From Blautia massiliensis (ex Durand et al. 2017) (lineage in GTDB: Bacteria; Bacillota; Clostridia; Lachnospirales; Lachnospiraceae), in assembly GCF_001487165.1 (NCBI RefSeq), contig NZ_LN913006.1, positions 338,501 through 402,500 of the forward strand: a stretch of DNA of 64,000 bases, in the 5' to 3' direction. Both the position numbers and the translations under genes were made by a program. The notes below the pieces were generated by a model that saw only the letters and a program-made list of their open reading frames with translations, searched no databases and had not been told where the DNA came from. Below, piece after piece: positions 1 to 8,974 of the stretch. Position 1 is the first letter of the stretch, and the number at the start of each line of letters is the position of its first letter.

Positions 1-2
1 AA

Positions 3-104
3 GAGGGCGAAGCTATGGAGAGTGCACCACATGCTCAGCAGAGGATCTATGTGAAACTGACTGAGATGCCGGAGGTATTTGATATTCTCCGAAGAGGTGA
101 ATGA
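3..104 (+). CDS. C-terminal end of an unidentified protein (partial)
   Basis: The window opens inside this gene. The last 33 codons are open in frame 3 and end at a TGA at 102-104. The visible tail contains YVKLTEMPEVFDILRRGE and has no motif I recognise. A strong hairpin follows about 24 bases later, which supports this being the true end of a transcription unit. No function can be proposed. Confidence 0.5.
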   Translation, partial: EGEAMESAPHAQQRIYVKLTEMPEVFDILRRGE

Positions 105-127
105 TCCGAAAGGGTGGATAAGAGAGT

Positions 128-160
128 AAAGGGGAGAACGAAAAGAACGTTCTCCCCTTT
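128..160. terminator. Bidirectional terminator hairpin between converging genes
   Basis: A perfect 13 bp stem (AAAGGGGAGAACG at 128-140 with its complement at 148-160) encloses a 7-base A-rich loop. It overlaps the stop codon of the minus-strand sigK gene and sits just after the plus-strand partial gene. Neither side has a long U run, so termination strength is uncertain. Confidence 0.7.
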
Positions 161-788
161 ACTGATTTTCAGGAAAAAGAGTACGGAGTTTTCGAAGAGC
201 GTTCTTTTCGATACGGGATACATAGGAGCGGCTGATGGAGAGATTTTCAGCAATCTCTCGCTGGGTCAGTGGCTCCTGACCATTCAAACCGTAGCGGCAG
301 CAGATCACCTGGTATTCCTTTGGGGAGAGTACTGTCCGGATATAACGGAGAAGATAGGAAATGCTGTCCCTTTTGAAACAATCATCCACAACATCAACGG
401 GTGGACTTTCAATGATATCGAGAAGGCTGATCTCGTTGCCTTCCCGGTCTGTGCCGATGGGTTCATAGAGAGAAACTTCTCTGGAACGTTTCCTGCGGGC
501 ACGGAACATCATGAGAAGCTCATTGTCAATGCACCGTGCAGCATAAGTGGAAAGCTTGGAAGTCCGGCTGGGATCAAAGGTGGAAATGGCTTTGATCAGA
601 CCTATGGTGCCTATGGAGATCAGATCATCCTGATCCTCGTCACATCCCTGATATTTTTTTGCAACATGTGCTACGAGGCGGAGATTGTGTTCGATAAGGA
701 TATTTTTTGCTTCCGGATCGCCCCTTTGGAGCTGTAGAAGATAGAACTGCTCTTCCGCAAAAGAAAGCGGTTTCAGAAAGGTTTTCAA
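159..788 (-). CDS. sigK: RNA polymerase sporulation sigma factor SigK, without pro-sequence
   Basis: Late mother-cell sigma factor that drives coat and mother-cell lysis genes. The 209-residue protein carries sigma region 2 ([33 protein letters not shown]) and region 4 (TQREIAENLSISRSYVSRIE), closest to SigK. The start is a TTG at 786-788 preceded by GAGGTG with a 5-base gap; an in-frame TGA lies only three codons upstream (798-800), so no longer N-terminus is possible. Bacillus pro-SigK carries an inhibitory extension of about 20 residues; here the protein begins where the mature protein would. The gene is continuous, with no skin-type interruption. A weak sigma-E-like -10 (CATAAGCTA on the minus strand near 816-824) could drive it; that is inference. 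Confidence 0.93.
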   Translation of the reverse strand: MKTFLKPLSFAEEQFYLLQLQRGDPEAKNILIEHNLRLVAHVAKKYQGCDEDQDDLISIGTIGLIKAISTFDPSRTSKLSTYAARCIDNELLMMFRARRKRSREVSLYEPIGTDREGNEISLLDIIESPPVDVVDDCFKRDSISYLLRYIRTVLSPKEYQVICCRYGLNGQEPLTQREIAENLSISRSYVSRIEKNALRKLRTLFPENQ

Positions 789-889
789 GGGTTCACCTCA
801 AAGGGGATTTCCTTATAGCTTATGAGCCGGACGTGCTTTTCGTGCTTTTCCAACAGAAACTTTATAAAAAGGACAGAGGCGAACACCTG

Positions 890-918
890 TTGCGCCACAT
901 TCTGATCTGGTGTATAAT
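890..918 (+). promoter_or_regulatory. Sigma-A-type promoter for the 1-6.5 kb trio
   Basis: TTGCGC at 890-895 and TATAAT at 913-918 are 17 bases apart, about 50 bases upstream of the TTG start at 970. The -10 is consensus and the -35 is partial. Confidence 0.55.
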
Positions 919-969
919 CATAAAATACGAGTGACAACAATCAGTGTATATTGATGAGGAGTATATATT

Positions 970-3900
970 TTGAAAAAGAGGATAGAACAGCTTCTTAACG
1001 GAAAATTTATTTATGAACAGCCTGAGCTTCTGTTTTCACAGGACCGTATTTTCGCTACGCTGAAGGCAGGAGAGACTACAAAGGATGAGATTTATTTCGG
1101 TACCGATGACAACCGCAGGATCAGTGGCTTTGTGACTTCATCTGACCGGAGACTGGTGCCCGGATTTGACCGCTTTTCCGGAACCACAGTGCGCATGCCT
1201 TATGGGGTAGATGCAGAGGGAATGAGGCCGGGAGAGAGCTTTGAAGGCTGGCTGTGTTTTACTACCAGTATCGGAGAATATAAGCTGCCGTTCACTGTAC
1301 AGGTACAGACGGAAGAGGTGAAGAGTGCAGGCAGAAAGGTATCTTCTCTGGAAGAATTTCTGCACATTGCAAAGGAAGATTTCCATGAGGCTTACCGGAT
1401 CTTTACAGAACGACATTTTTTCCTGATCCTGAGTGATCAGAGTGAGAAGATCCGTTCTCTTTATGCAGGAATGTCACAGCAGCCGGTGACCTATCAGCAT
1501 CTGGAGGAATTTCTGATCGCAGCCGGTGCCAAGGAAAAGGTGACATTGAGTCTGAACAGAGAAGAGGCGAGTTTTTATGATGTCAGTGAATCTGTTCAGG
1601 AATCCCTTTATATCCACAGGAGCGGATGGGGACACTTGCGGGCAGATATTGAGGTAAACGGGGATTTTCTGGAGGCAGGCAAGCATGTGGTCACAGAAGA
1701 GGATTTTATCGGAAGTACCTGTGAAATAAACTATGTGATCCGCCAGGAAAAACTGGGAAAAGGAAATCAGTACGGCGAGATCATTGTAAAAACCCCATAC
1801 CAGAAACTGGTATATCACGTTCTTGCATCCAGAGGAACTGAGAGTGCCGTGAACCTGGATCTTCTGGAAAAACAGTATCGGATATCTCTGATGAAGGAAT
1901 ACCTGGGATATCTCTGTAAAAGAACAGATTTTCAGGCCTGGACAGCCTCTACTCATGAGAAGCTTGACCGTATGGGCGAAAACGGACTGAAATATCCGGA
2001 ATATCAGCTTCTGGAAGCCTATCTTCTTCATCTGGAAGGAGAAGATGACCAGGCTTCAGAAATCCTTGAGCGTTATCAGAATAAATCCTTTCATCACAAT
2101 GAACTGGAACTGGCAGGGATTTATCTGTATCTGTGTACACAGACCGGGCTGTACCGGGATAAGGAACAGGCCCTCCGCAAGGTACAGAATTTCCAGATGC
2201 AGAAGGAAGACAGCTTTATCCTTCTGAAACTGGTATTTGAAATGGATCATACGCTTTCTCCGTCAAAAAAGATCTTTCTGATGGAGGAACTTTTTGAGCG
2301 GGGATGTACAAGTCCTTTTCTATATCTGGAAGCATGGAACAGTATTTGTGCAGATATGTCTCTGCTGCATCGAATCAATGGGTTCTGGGCCCAGGTATTC
2401 CTTTTTGCAGGAAAAGAACAGATGCTGACGGAAGAGCTGGTCATGCGCCTGGCATATCTTTCCGGTTATGAGAAAGCTTTTAACGAAAGTCTGTACCGTG
2501 CTATGGCCATGGGATGTGAAGCCTTTCCGTCGGATGATACCGTGGAAGCTATCTGTAAATATATTATGAAGGGAAATCCAAGAAAACCGGAATATTTTCA
2601 GTGGTTTTCCGCTGCCGTGGACCGCGGGATCCGGATCACACGGCTGTATGAATATTATGTGGAAACACTGGATACTTCTTATCGGAGAGTCCTGCCGAAA
2701 CCGCTTTTGATGTATTTTACCTATAACAACAATACTCTCGGTGATTCCAAGCGTGCCTATCTGTATGCATGCATCATTGCAGGGAAGGAACGTGATCCAC
2801 AGACATACGAAAGTTATCGTGAAAGCATGGAGGAATTTGCTTTCCGTAAGTTACGGGAAGGCCGGATGAATGAAAATTATGCCGCTGTTTATCAGGAATT
2901 CATGCGGGAACCATCGGACAGCGAAAAAGCGCAGGTGATCGCCTCCAGAATGTTTACCTGCCGGCTATATACGGATGATCCGAAGGTTCGCAGTGTGATC
3001 GTCCGTCACAGACAGATGAAACAGGAAGAAATCTATCCGTGTATCCATGGGATCGCTTACCCAAGGATCTGCAGCGAAGATGCGGCCGTTGTATTTCAGG
3101 ATGAAAAACAGAGACGTTATGCTGCTACGGTAGATTATAATCTGACACCACTTTTTGATGATCGTGAGATGGTTCCGGCAGTGTTGGAAAAAGGGGCGGA
3201 TGAACCGGCTGTGCTTTTGTATTACTGTCAGGGTCAGGAGATCAGTCGTAAGAATCTGGGAATTTTTCAGAAACTGGTCCTTTCACCGGCGTTTACCGAT
3301 GAATATAAGAGGCTGATCCGCAAAAAGATCCTGGATTATTATCGGGATCACGTGCAGGGAGAAGATCTGGATGCCTGTCTGGAGATGATGGATTATCGGG
3401 AATATGCCATGGTCGACCGGAAAACCCTTCTGGAGATCCTGATCCAGCGGGGACTGTTTCCGCAGGCTATGAGCGTGGTGGAAGCATTTGGATTTGAAGG
3501 AGTAGAGGAGCGTGCTCTTCTGAAGCTGGTAAGCCGTATGATCATCCGCTGTGACTGTGCGGAAGACGAAGAGCTGATCGCACTTTCCTCTCATGTATAC
3601 CGACAGGGAATCTATGATGAAGTGATTCTCATGTATCTGATGAAATTCCGGTTTGGACCTGTGGATGAACTTCTGGATATCTGGAAAAGTGCCTGTGGGT
3701 TTGAGATGGATACCTATAATCTGGAGGAGAGGATCCTTTCTCTTCTGATGTTTAACTGGGATTACCGGCCAGAGGGTGCGGATATCCTGAAAGCATATAT
3801 CCGTCATTCCGGAAAAGAGAGTGTGATTGGTGCGTATCTGACTCTGATGTCTTACGGAATGTTTGTAAAAGAAATGCCGGAGATGCCTGGACTTAAGGAG

Positions 3901-4509
3901 TATCTGAAAAATCGCAGAGAAAAGGAGTGGCCCGGAGACCGGATCTGTGACCTGACCCTTCTGAAACTGCTTTCCGAAGAAAAAACTGCTGATGAAGAAA
4001 ATCTGGAAATGGAGGAAAAAATCCTCTCCTCCTGTGTAAAGGAAGGAATGCTATTTGAGTTTTTCCGGAATCTGGATCAGAGTATCCTGCGACCGTATCA
4101 GCTGGATGATAAGACTTTTGTAGAGTATCATACTTCACCGGAGACTTTGGTCACACTGTATTATTCCCTGGATACAGGACTTGGAACTGTACCGGACTAT
4201 AAAAGTGAACCGCTCAAAAATGTCTATGAGGGAATTTTTGCCAGAGCATTTACATTGTTTTATGGAGAGACCCTGCGATATTATTTCCAGACAGAAGATG
4301 AAACCGGTGTACACAAAACGGAAGAAAAAATACTGACCATGAGCCAGAGTAATGACCAGGCATCCAGCAAATATCAGCTGATCAATCAGATACTCTGTGC
4401 AAGGAAACTGGAGAAAGACACGGAAGTGAAGGAGAAGCTGGCACAGTATCTCCGGCAGGAACAGTACGTTAATGAAATGTTTGTCATAGAGAAGGAACCG
4501 GAAAGATGA
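970..4509 (+). CDS. Large helical-repeat protein with N-terminal beta domains (DUF5717-like)
   Basis: An 1179-residue protein of unknown function. The first ~300 residues look beta-rich, with two similar stretches ending in TSIGEYKLPFTVQV and YGEIIVKTPYQKLVYHVLA. The rest (about 300-1170) is almost entirely amphipathic helix pairs, resembling an extended TPR/HEAT-like solenoid. I see no signal peptide, membrane segment or catalytic motif, so a cytoplasmic scaffold is likely. I associate it with the Lachnospiraceae family named DUF5717 from memory; that label needs a search. Start is TTG at 970 with GAGGAG about nine bases upstream. The gene overlaps the next by 4 bases and the trio is probably one transcript. 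Confidence 0.75.
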   Translation: MKKRIEQLLNGKFIYEQPELLFSQDRIFATLKAGETTKDEIYFGTDDNRRISGFVTSSDRRLVPGFDRFSGTTVRMPYGVDAEGMRPGESFEGWLCFTTSIGEYKLPFTVQVQTEEVKSAGRKVSSLEEFLHIAKEDFHEAYRIFTERHFFLILSDQSEKIRSLYAGMSQQPVTYQHLEEFLIAAGAKEKVTLSLNREEASFYDVSESVQESLYIHRSGWGHLRADIEVNGDFLEAGKHVVTEEDFIGSTCEINYVIRQEKLGKGNQYGEIIVKTPYQKLVYHVLASRGTESAVNLDLLEKQYRISLMKEYLGYLCKRTDFQAWTASTHEKLDRMGENGLKYPEYQLLEAYLLHLEGEDDQASEILERYQNKSFHHNELELAGIYLYLCTQTGLYRDKEQALRKVQNFQMQKEDSFILLKLVFEMDHTLSPSKKIFLMEELFERGCTSPFLYLEAWNSICADMSLLHRINGFWAQVFLFAGKEQMLTEELVMRLAYLSGYEKAFNESLYRAMAMGCEAFPSDDTVEAICKYIMKGNPRKPEYFQWFSAAVDRGIRITRLYEYYVETLDTSYRRVLPKPLLMYFTYNNNTLGDSKRAYLYACIIAGKERDPQTYESYRESMEEFAFRKLREGRMNENYAAVYQEFMREPSDSEKAQVIASRMFTCRLYTDDPKVRSVIVRHRQMKQEEIYPCIHGIAYPRICSEDAAVVFQDEKQRRYAATVDYNLTPLFDDREMVPAVLEKGADEPAVLLYYCQGQEISRKNLGIFQKLVLSPAFTDEYKRLIRKKILDYYRDHVQGEDLDACLEMMDYREYAMVDRKTLLEILIQRGLFPQAMSVVEAFGFEGVEERALLKLVSRMIIRCDCAEDEELIALSSHVYRQGIYDEVILMYLMKFRFGPVDELLDIWKSACGFEMDTYNLEERILSLLMFNWDYRPEGADILKAYIRHSGKESVIGAYLTLMSYGMFVKEMPEMPGLKEYLKNRREKEWPGDRICDLTLLKLLSEEKTADEENLEMEEKILSSCVKEGMLFEFFRNLDQSILRPYQLDDKTFVEYHTSPETLVTLYYSLDTGLGTVPDYKSEPLKNVYEGIFARAFTLFYGETLRYYFQTEDETGVHKTEEKILTMSQSNDQASSKYQLINQILCARKLEKDTEVKEKLAQYLRQEQYVNEMFVIEKEPER

Positions 4510-5780
4510 ATGAAATTCGTGACTTGATCATAGGAATTGATATTGGAAAAGAATACACACAGATCTGTTATTATGACAGAAAAGCAGAAGAAGCCCGTTC
4601 TCTTTCCATGAAGGTAGGAGCCAGTCAGTACGAAGCTCCGGGCTGTATCTGCTATCGTACCGATCACGGTGATTACTGCGTAGGCCTGGAAGCAGAGTAT
4701 TTTGCCAGGGAAAAGGGCGGGATCATGATCGGAAATATTTATGATATCTGTCAGAAGGAAGAAAAGATCCAGGTGGCAGGAGAGGAAAAAGAGCCGGCAG
4801 AGCTTCTGGCACATTTTCTAAGGGGAATCCTGAAATTTCTGGGAATCCAGGATATCGTAAAGAATACCCGGTGCCTTTGTATCACATCGCCGGAGCTTAG
4901 TACACTTCAGGTACGGAATTATCAGAAGGCCTGCAGCCTTGCAGGTTTTTCCCGTGAGAAATATATGCTTATGGACTATGGCGAGAGCTTTTATTATTAT
5001 GCACTGGGACAGAAGCGGGAAACCTGGAATCGAAGTGTAGGCTGGTATGCCTTTGCAGGCGATACGGTAACCTTCCGGAAGCTGACCATCAACGGCTCTT
5101 CCAGACCGGTGCTTGTAAAATTGGAGGATCCGGTCAGTACAAAGCTTGAACCGGAAGAAGAGATCCGTGATGTGGAATTTTACCGTTTTATCAGTAAGAC
5201 TCTCGGCAAAGAGCTCTTCTCCAGTGTGCAGATCACGGGAGAAGGATTTGACCAGCAGTGGGCACAGCAGTCTGTAAAGCTCCTGTGTCATCAGGGACGG
5301 AAGGTTTTTTACGGAAACAATCTTTTTGCAAAGGGAGCCTGCATAGCCGGTAAGGACAGGCTGGAGGATAAAAAACTCAAAGGTTACCGCTATTTAAGCG
5401 ATTCGCTGGTGGCTGCGGACGTAGGAATGGATATGCGGGTGATGGGCTCTCCGGCTTACTATCCGCTGATCGAAAGCGGCAGCAACTGGTATGAATGCAG
5501 TGCATCCTGCGAGCTGATCCTGGATGATACCAGTGAACTGGTATTTGTGGTAAGTATTCCGGAAGAAACCGAGAAGAAACGTGTGGCCATGGCACTTGAG
5601 GGTCTGCCAAAGCGGCCTAATCGGACTTCAAGGCTTTCCCTCACGCTGAAATACGTATCGCCGAGAGACTGTGAGATCACAGTAGAGGATCTGGGCTTTG
5701 GCGAAATGTATCCTTCCAGTGGGAAGATCTGGAGGGAACTGGTACGATGGGATGAGCAGGAAGAAAGGAAGCAGGCATGA
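4506..5780 (+). CDS. Actin/Hsp70-like ATPase-fold protein (DUF5716-like)
   Basis: A 424-residue protein that starts with IIGIDIGKEYTQICYYD, the phosphate-1 motif of the actin/Hsp70/sugar-kinase fold. LMDYGESFYYYALG near residue 160 fits the phosphate-2 region, and ITGEGFD near 245 fits the adenosine-binding region. The C-terminal ~100 residues are beta-rich. This suggests an ATP-dependent partner of the large upstream protein rather than a metabolic kinase; the function is unknown. The family name DUF5716 is from memory. The ATG overlaps the upstream stop by 4 bases and the downstream gene overlaps it in the same way, indicating translational coupling. Confidence 0.7.
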   Translation: MNEIRDLIIGIDIGKEYTQICYYDRKAEEARSLSMKVGASQYEAPGCICYRTDHGDYCVGLEAEYFAREKGGIMIGNIYDICQKEEKIQVAGEEKEPAELLAHFLRGILKFLGIQDIVKNTRCLCITSPELSTLQVRNYQKACSLAGFSREKYMLMDYGESFYYYALGQKRETWNRSVGWYAFAGDTVTFRKLTINGSSRPVLVKLEDPVSTKLEPEEEIRDVEFYRFISKTLGKELFSSVQITGEGFDQQWAQQSVKLLCHQGRKVFYGNNLFAKGACIAGKDRLEDKKLKGYRYLSDSLVAADVGMDMRVMGSPAYYPLIESGSNWYECSASCELILDDTSELVFVVSIPEETEKKRVAMALEGLPKRPNRTSRLSLTLKYVSPRDCEITVEDLGFGEMYPSSGKIWRELVRWDEQEERKQA

Positions 5781-6556
5781 GCGGATATATTTTATGTCAG
5801 GTAAAAAAGGCAGAGAAGCCGTTTTATATCGAAAATATCAGTACCAATATCTATTCTATAGAAGAACTCTGCTATTATCTTTATAACAATCTTTATCTTG
5901 TGGACAGCTCATTGATCAGCAGTAAGCTCTGTACCTGGCTGGAGGAAGAACTGGAGCTTCCGAAGCTTGCGGCCAAGCTGAAACCTTATATTGGAAGAGA
6001 GGCCGGACTTGAAGAAGTACTGTATCCGATATTTAAAGAGATCAATTATCTGGCTTATGAAGAGCTTAAGACCTTAAACGGGCGCATTGAAGCCAGAAAA
6101 CGTGAACCTGAAGAAATACGGGAGAAACGCAAAGGTGATGCGCTGATGGAGAATCGGATGTATGTGAATGCACTCCGTGTTTATCAGAAGCTTCTGGAGC
6201 ATGGCGGGAAAGAAATCACCGGAGAGATGCGTGAAAGGATCCTGCATAATCAGGGATGCGCATACAGTTACCTGTTCCAGATGGATAAAGCGCTGGATTG
6301 CTTTTGGAAAGCATGGAAGGAGAAGCATTCAGAGAAAGCGATGAAGGTTTATCTTCTGGCCTACCGCAGTGTTCACAGTGAAGAAGAATACAGGAAACGA
6401 CAGGAAGATCTGAAGACAGATGAAATGGTAAGGCAGGAAACAGACCAGGCTCTGAAAAGCTTTGCCGGTCTCCCGGAGCAGCATATCGCATCCGGAGAAA
6501 CCGACAGGATCCTGGAGGATCTCACAAGAGAATATCACAGAAGTACCGGCTCTTAA
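5777..6556 (+). CDS. TPR-like helical protein, third gene of the trio
   Basis: A 259-residue protein, mostly helical. Residues ~110-190 read like TPR helices (GDALMENRMYVNALRVYQKL, then NQGCAYSYLFQMDKALDCFW). The N-terminal ~70 residues form a separate segment. There is no signal peptide or membrane segment. It overlaps the actin-like gene by 4 bases and is followed by a strong terminator, so it ends the operon. TPR domains mediate protein contacts, so a complex with the other two products is a reasonable inference. Confidence 0.7.
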   Translation: MSGYILCQVKKAEKPFYIENISTNIYSIEELCYYLYNNLYLVDSSLISSKLCTWLEEELELPKLAAKLKPYIGREAGLEEVLYPIFKEINYLAYEELKTLNGRIEARKREPEEIREKRKGDALMENRMYVNALRVYQKLLEHGGKEITGEMRERILHNQGCAYSYLFQMDKALDCFWKAWKEKHSEKAMKVYLLAYRSVHSEEEYRKRQEDLKTDEMVRQETDQALKSFAGLPEQHIASGETDRILEDLTREYHRSTGS

Positions 6557-7992
6557 AGCTGTTCAAGAAGTCCCAGCAGGATCTGCTGGGCTTCTTTTTT
6601 TGTATATACGGATTCTTCCTCAGACAGGGAACAGAGGTAATCATTCAGGGCCTGTCCGATACTGGTCTCTTTCAGATAGATACAGAGAAAAGTATCTTTT
6701 TCGGAAAGAAAGCAGAGAAAAACGGAATAGTCAGACAGAACTTCCAGATGGATCCCGGTTTCAGGAAGTACGGAAGGCTTCAGGATCCTGCATTTTTCAT
6801 GTCCCATATCTGTGTCAAGAAGATGCTTGAGGGCTTTTTTTCGTTCTTCTTTCGGAAGAGGGGTCTGATGGTAGGAATAAGGTCCGTCAAGGAGTCCGGT
6901 ACAGGCAAATTTCCGGATCCCGCTCAGTGTAAAATAATTGCAGGAAAAGGCAGCTTCTGTAAAAGAAAAGGAAGTCTGGTTCAGAACCGCTGCCAGCTGG
7001 GTATAGACCGGATCGGAAAGATCGATATCCCTGTTATCAAACAATGACTGAATAAAGCCCGGACCATAGGACATCAGTGCAAGGCAGGGATGAGATTCCA
7101 GTGCAAAATTTGTTGAGATCTTTGTCTGCATGATAGAACCAAAGATATTAAGGATCCTGTCCGGAGAATCCGACTGCAGGAAGAATTGGCTGGAATTCTC
7201 AAGAGCCCGCCGGAATTCCTGTTGATATGCGTGGATCGCTTCCGGATTTTCAGTAAAAATACAGGTCATCATATCCGAGGATAACAGCAGCAGCTTTTTT
7301 TCAGTGAGTAAGAAAAAAGGAAACAGTTCATAGCTGGAAAACTCTCGGCCTGTCTGAGTATAGTAATAATATGGCTGGTAGCCCACAAAACCTGACAGGA
7401 TCGGAAGGAGTGTGCAGAGAAAGGTTTCCAGATTCATGTTGTAATCCGGTGAGGCGGACGGGTTCTGGTGAAGCGGCAGGATCTGGATCACCGGTGGCAG
7501 TTTCTCATATTTGGGATAAAGATGGGAAAAGATCTGTACAAGAAGCCGGCAGTTGGCCGGAAGGTTGGTACGGATCGTTTCAGAAGAACCGGAAGACAGG
7601 ATGTCCTCAAAAAGGCTCAGGACCTTCTTTTCCACATCAAGAGAAAAAGTTCCACGGTAAAAGGGAAAGGATGGAAGCCTGAGAAAACCCTCCCGGGAAA
7701 TGACCTGCTGGGAGCTGATAACACCCAGAAGCTCCTGTATATATTTGCGGTTGTAATATATTTCTTTTCCGATTTTTTCTATTTTATATAATTCCATCAG
7801 TTCCCTGCGCTGGGAAGGATTGATCCGGAGGGAATCGCAGAACTGGCGCACAAAATCAATACCGGGAAGACGTTTCCCTGTGATCATACGTTGTAGCGAG
7901 GTACGGTCAAGTCCCGAAGAAGCAGATAACTGATAAACGTTTTCTCCTGTATCCTTTAGGTATTCCCGGCATTTGTTGCTGAAATCAGACAT
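6553..7992 (-). CDS. HTH (XRE-like) regulator with large uncharacterised sensor region
   Basis: A 479-residue protein. The N-terminal ~65 residues form a Cro/C1-type helix-turn-helix (NVYQLSASSGLDRTSLQRMI). The remaining ~410 residues have no domain I recognise and may sense a ligand or partner. The ATG at 7990-7992 has AGGAG seven bases upstream. It converges on the trio with stop codons overlapping, and its last codons contain the trio's terminator. Whether it controls the trio or the divergent LytTR gene is unknown. Confidence 0.75.
   Translation of the reverse strand: MSDFSNKCREYLKDTGENVYQLSASSGLDRTSLQRMITGKRLPGIDFVRQFCDSLRINPSQRRELMELYKIEKIGKEIYYNRKYIQELLGVISSQQVISREGFLRLPSFPFYRGTFSLDVEKKVLSLFEDILSSGSSETIRTNLPANCRLLVQIFSHLYPKYEKLPPVIQILPLHQNPSASPDYNMNLETFLCTLLPILSGFVGYQPYYYYTQTGREFSSYELFPFFLLTEKKLLLLSSDMMTCIFTENPEAIHAYQQEFRRALENSSQFFLQSDSPDRILNIFGSIMQTKISTNFALESHPCLALMSYGPGFIQSLFDNRDIDLSDPVYTQLAAVLNQTSFSFTEAAFSCNYFTLSGIRKFACTGLLDGPYSYHQTPLPKEERKKALKHLLDTDMGHEKCRILKPSVLPETGIHLEVLSDYSVFLCFLSEKDTFLCIYLKETSIGQALNDYLCSLSEEESVYTKKEAQQILLGLLEQL
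6565..6601 (+). terminator. Rho-independent terminator of the trio operon
   Basis: The stem AAGAAG-t-CCCAGCAG pairs with CTGCTGGG-CTTCTT around a 3-base loop, followed by seven T residues. It lies inside the 3' end of the converging HTH gene. Confidence 0.85.
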
Positions 7993-8159
7993 AGTAGTAC
8001 TCCTTTTGGTGCTTATATGACATTATTATACGAAAACAGATCATGAATTGCAATAATTTGTAAAAAAACAAGGCACAATTAGAAGCACATATTGCGTAGG
8101 TCTTTCTTTGAAAATAAAATGTTAATATCAGAAAGAGCATGAGGGAGGAAAACACGGCA

Positions 8160-8882
8160 ATGGCAGTGATGACGATCGCGATATGTGATGAAATACGAAA
8201 GGATGCACAGAAGCTGTACAGGCAGCTTTCCACACTGGTCCCTGATGCAGAGCTCCTTCTGTATCGGACCAGAGAGAGTCTTCTGAAAGGACTGGCAGAG
8301 GGACACAAGATCTGCGATCTGATATTTCTGGGGCTGGATGGTGATCAGGGCAGGAGTCTGGAAACTGTACGGACAATGCGCCTGAAAGGACATTATATCC
8401 CGGTTGTGCTGGTGGCAGAGAATGAAAAATTCTATAAAGAAGCATTTGAAGTGTTTGCCTATAACTATCTGGTCAAACCGGTTGAAAGTGGAGAACTGGA
8501 ACATGTTCTGGTACATATCCTGGAGGTATGCAGGCGTGAAGGCGGAAGAGCGCTGTATTTTCGCTACAGGAAACAGGTTTATACACTGCAGCACGATCAT
8601 CTGGCATATATATCCAGTAGTCTTCACAGTGTGACATTTCATCTTACCGATGGAAAAAAGATCAGCTGCAGAGCCAGGCTGGGGGATTTTTCGGGACAGC
8701 TGTCAGACAGCAGCTTTTTGAGATGTCATCAGAGCTTTTGTATTAACATGGAGAAGGTAACTTCACTTAAGAAGAACAGTTTTGTGGTCGGACAGACGGA
8801 AATCCCAATTTCCAGAACATATCTGAAAACGGCCAGAAAGAAATACAAAGATTATCTGGCAGAGCAGAAGGTTTGCTCTTGA
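8160..8882 (+). CDS. LytTR-family response regulator with atypical receiver
   Basis: A 240-residue regulator: CheY-like receiver (about 1-120) and C-terminal LytTR DNA-binding domain (about 135-235, with RCHQSFCINMEKV). The receiver keeps the acidic pair (AICDE) and the lysine (YNYLVKPV), but the phospho-acceptor position in DLIFLGLDGD reads Gly where the family has Asp. It may therefore work without phosphorylation. The ATG at 8160 has GGGAGGA ten bases upstream, better placed than the ATG at 8139. No kinase is adjacent. The next operon's promoter begins at its stop codon, so it may regulate the amino acid importer. Confidence 0.85.
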   Translation: MAVMTIAICDEIRKDAQKLYRQLSTLVPDAELLLYRTRESLLKGLAEGHKICDLIFLGLDGDQGRSLETVRTMRLKGHYIPVVLVAENEKFYKEAFEVFAYNYLVKPVESGELEHVLVHILEVCRREGGRALYFRYRKQVYTLQHDHLAYISSSLHSVTFHLTDGKKISCRARLGDFSGQLSDSSFLRCHQSFCINMEKVTSLKKNSFVVGQTEIPISRTYLKTARKKYKDYLAEQKVCS

Positions 8883-8947
8883 CAGCTCCTTTTGGGTATG
8901 TTACTATAACCATACGCTTTCACGTGGTAGAGTGACCATGTGATAAA
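8879..8947 (+). promoter_or_regulatory. Promoter and palindromic site before the amino acid ABC operon
   Basis: TTGACA at 8879-8884 and TACTAT at 8902-8907 are 17 bases apart; the -35 overlaps the stop codon of the LytTR gene. Just downstream, TTTCACGTGG (8918-8927) and CCATGTGATAAA (8936-8947) form an imperfect inverted repeat that could be a regulator site. Confidence 0.5.
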
Positions 8948-8974
8948 GAGATAACCGAAAAAAGGAGAATGACC

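Noticed and set aside
8139..8159. Earlier ATG start for the LytTR regulator
   Set aside because: No ribosome site precedes it, while GGGAGGA lies correctly before the ATG at 8160.
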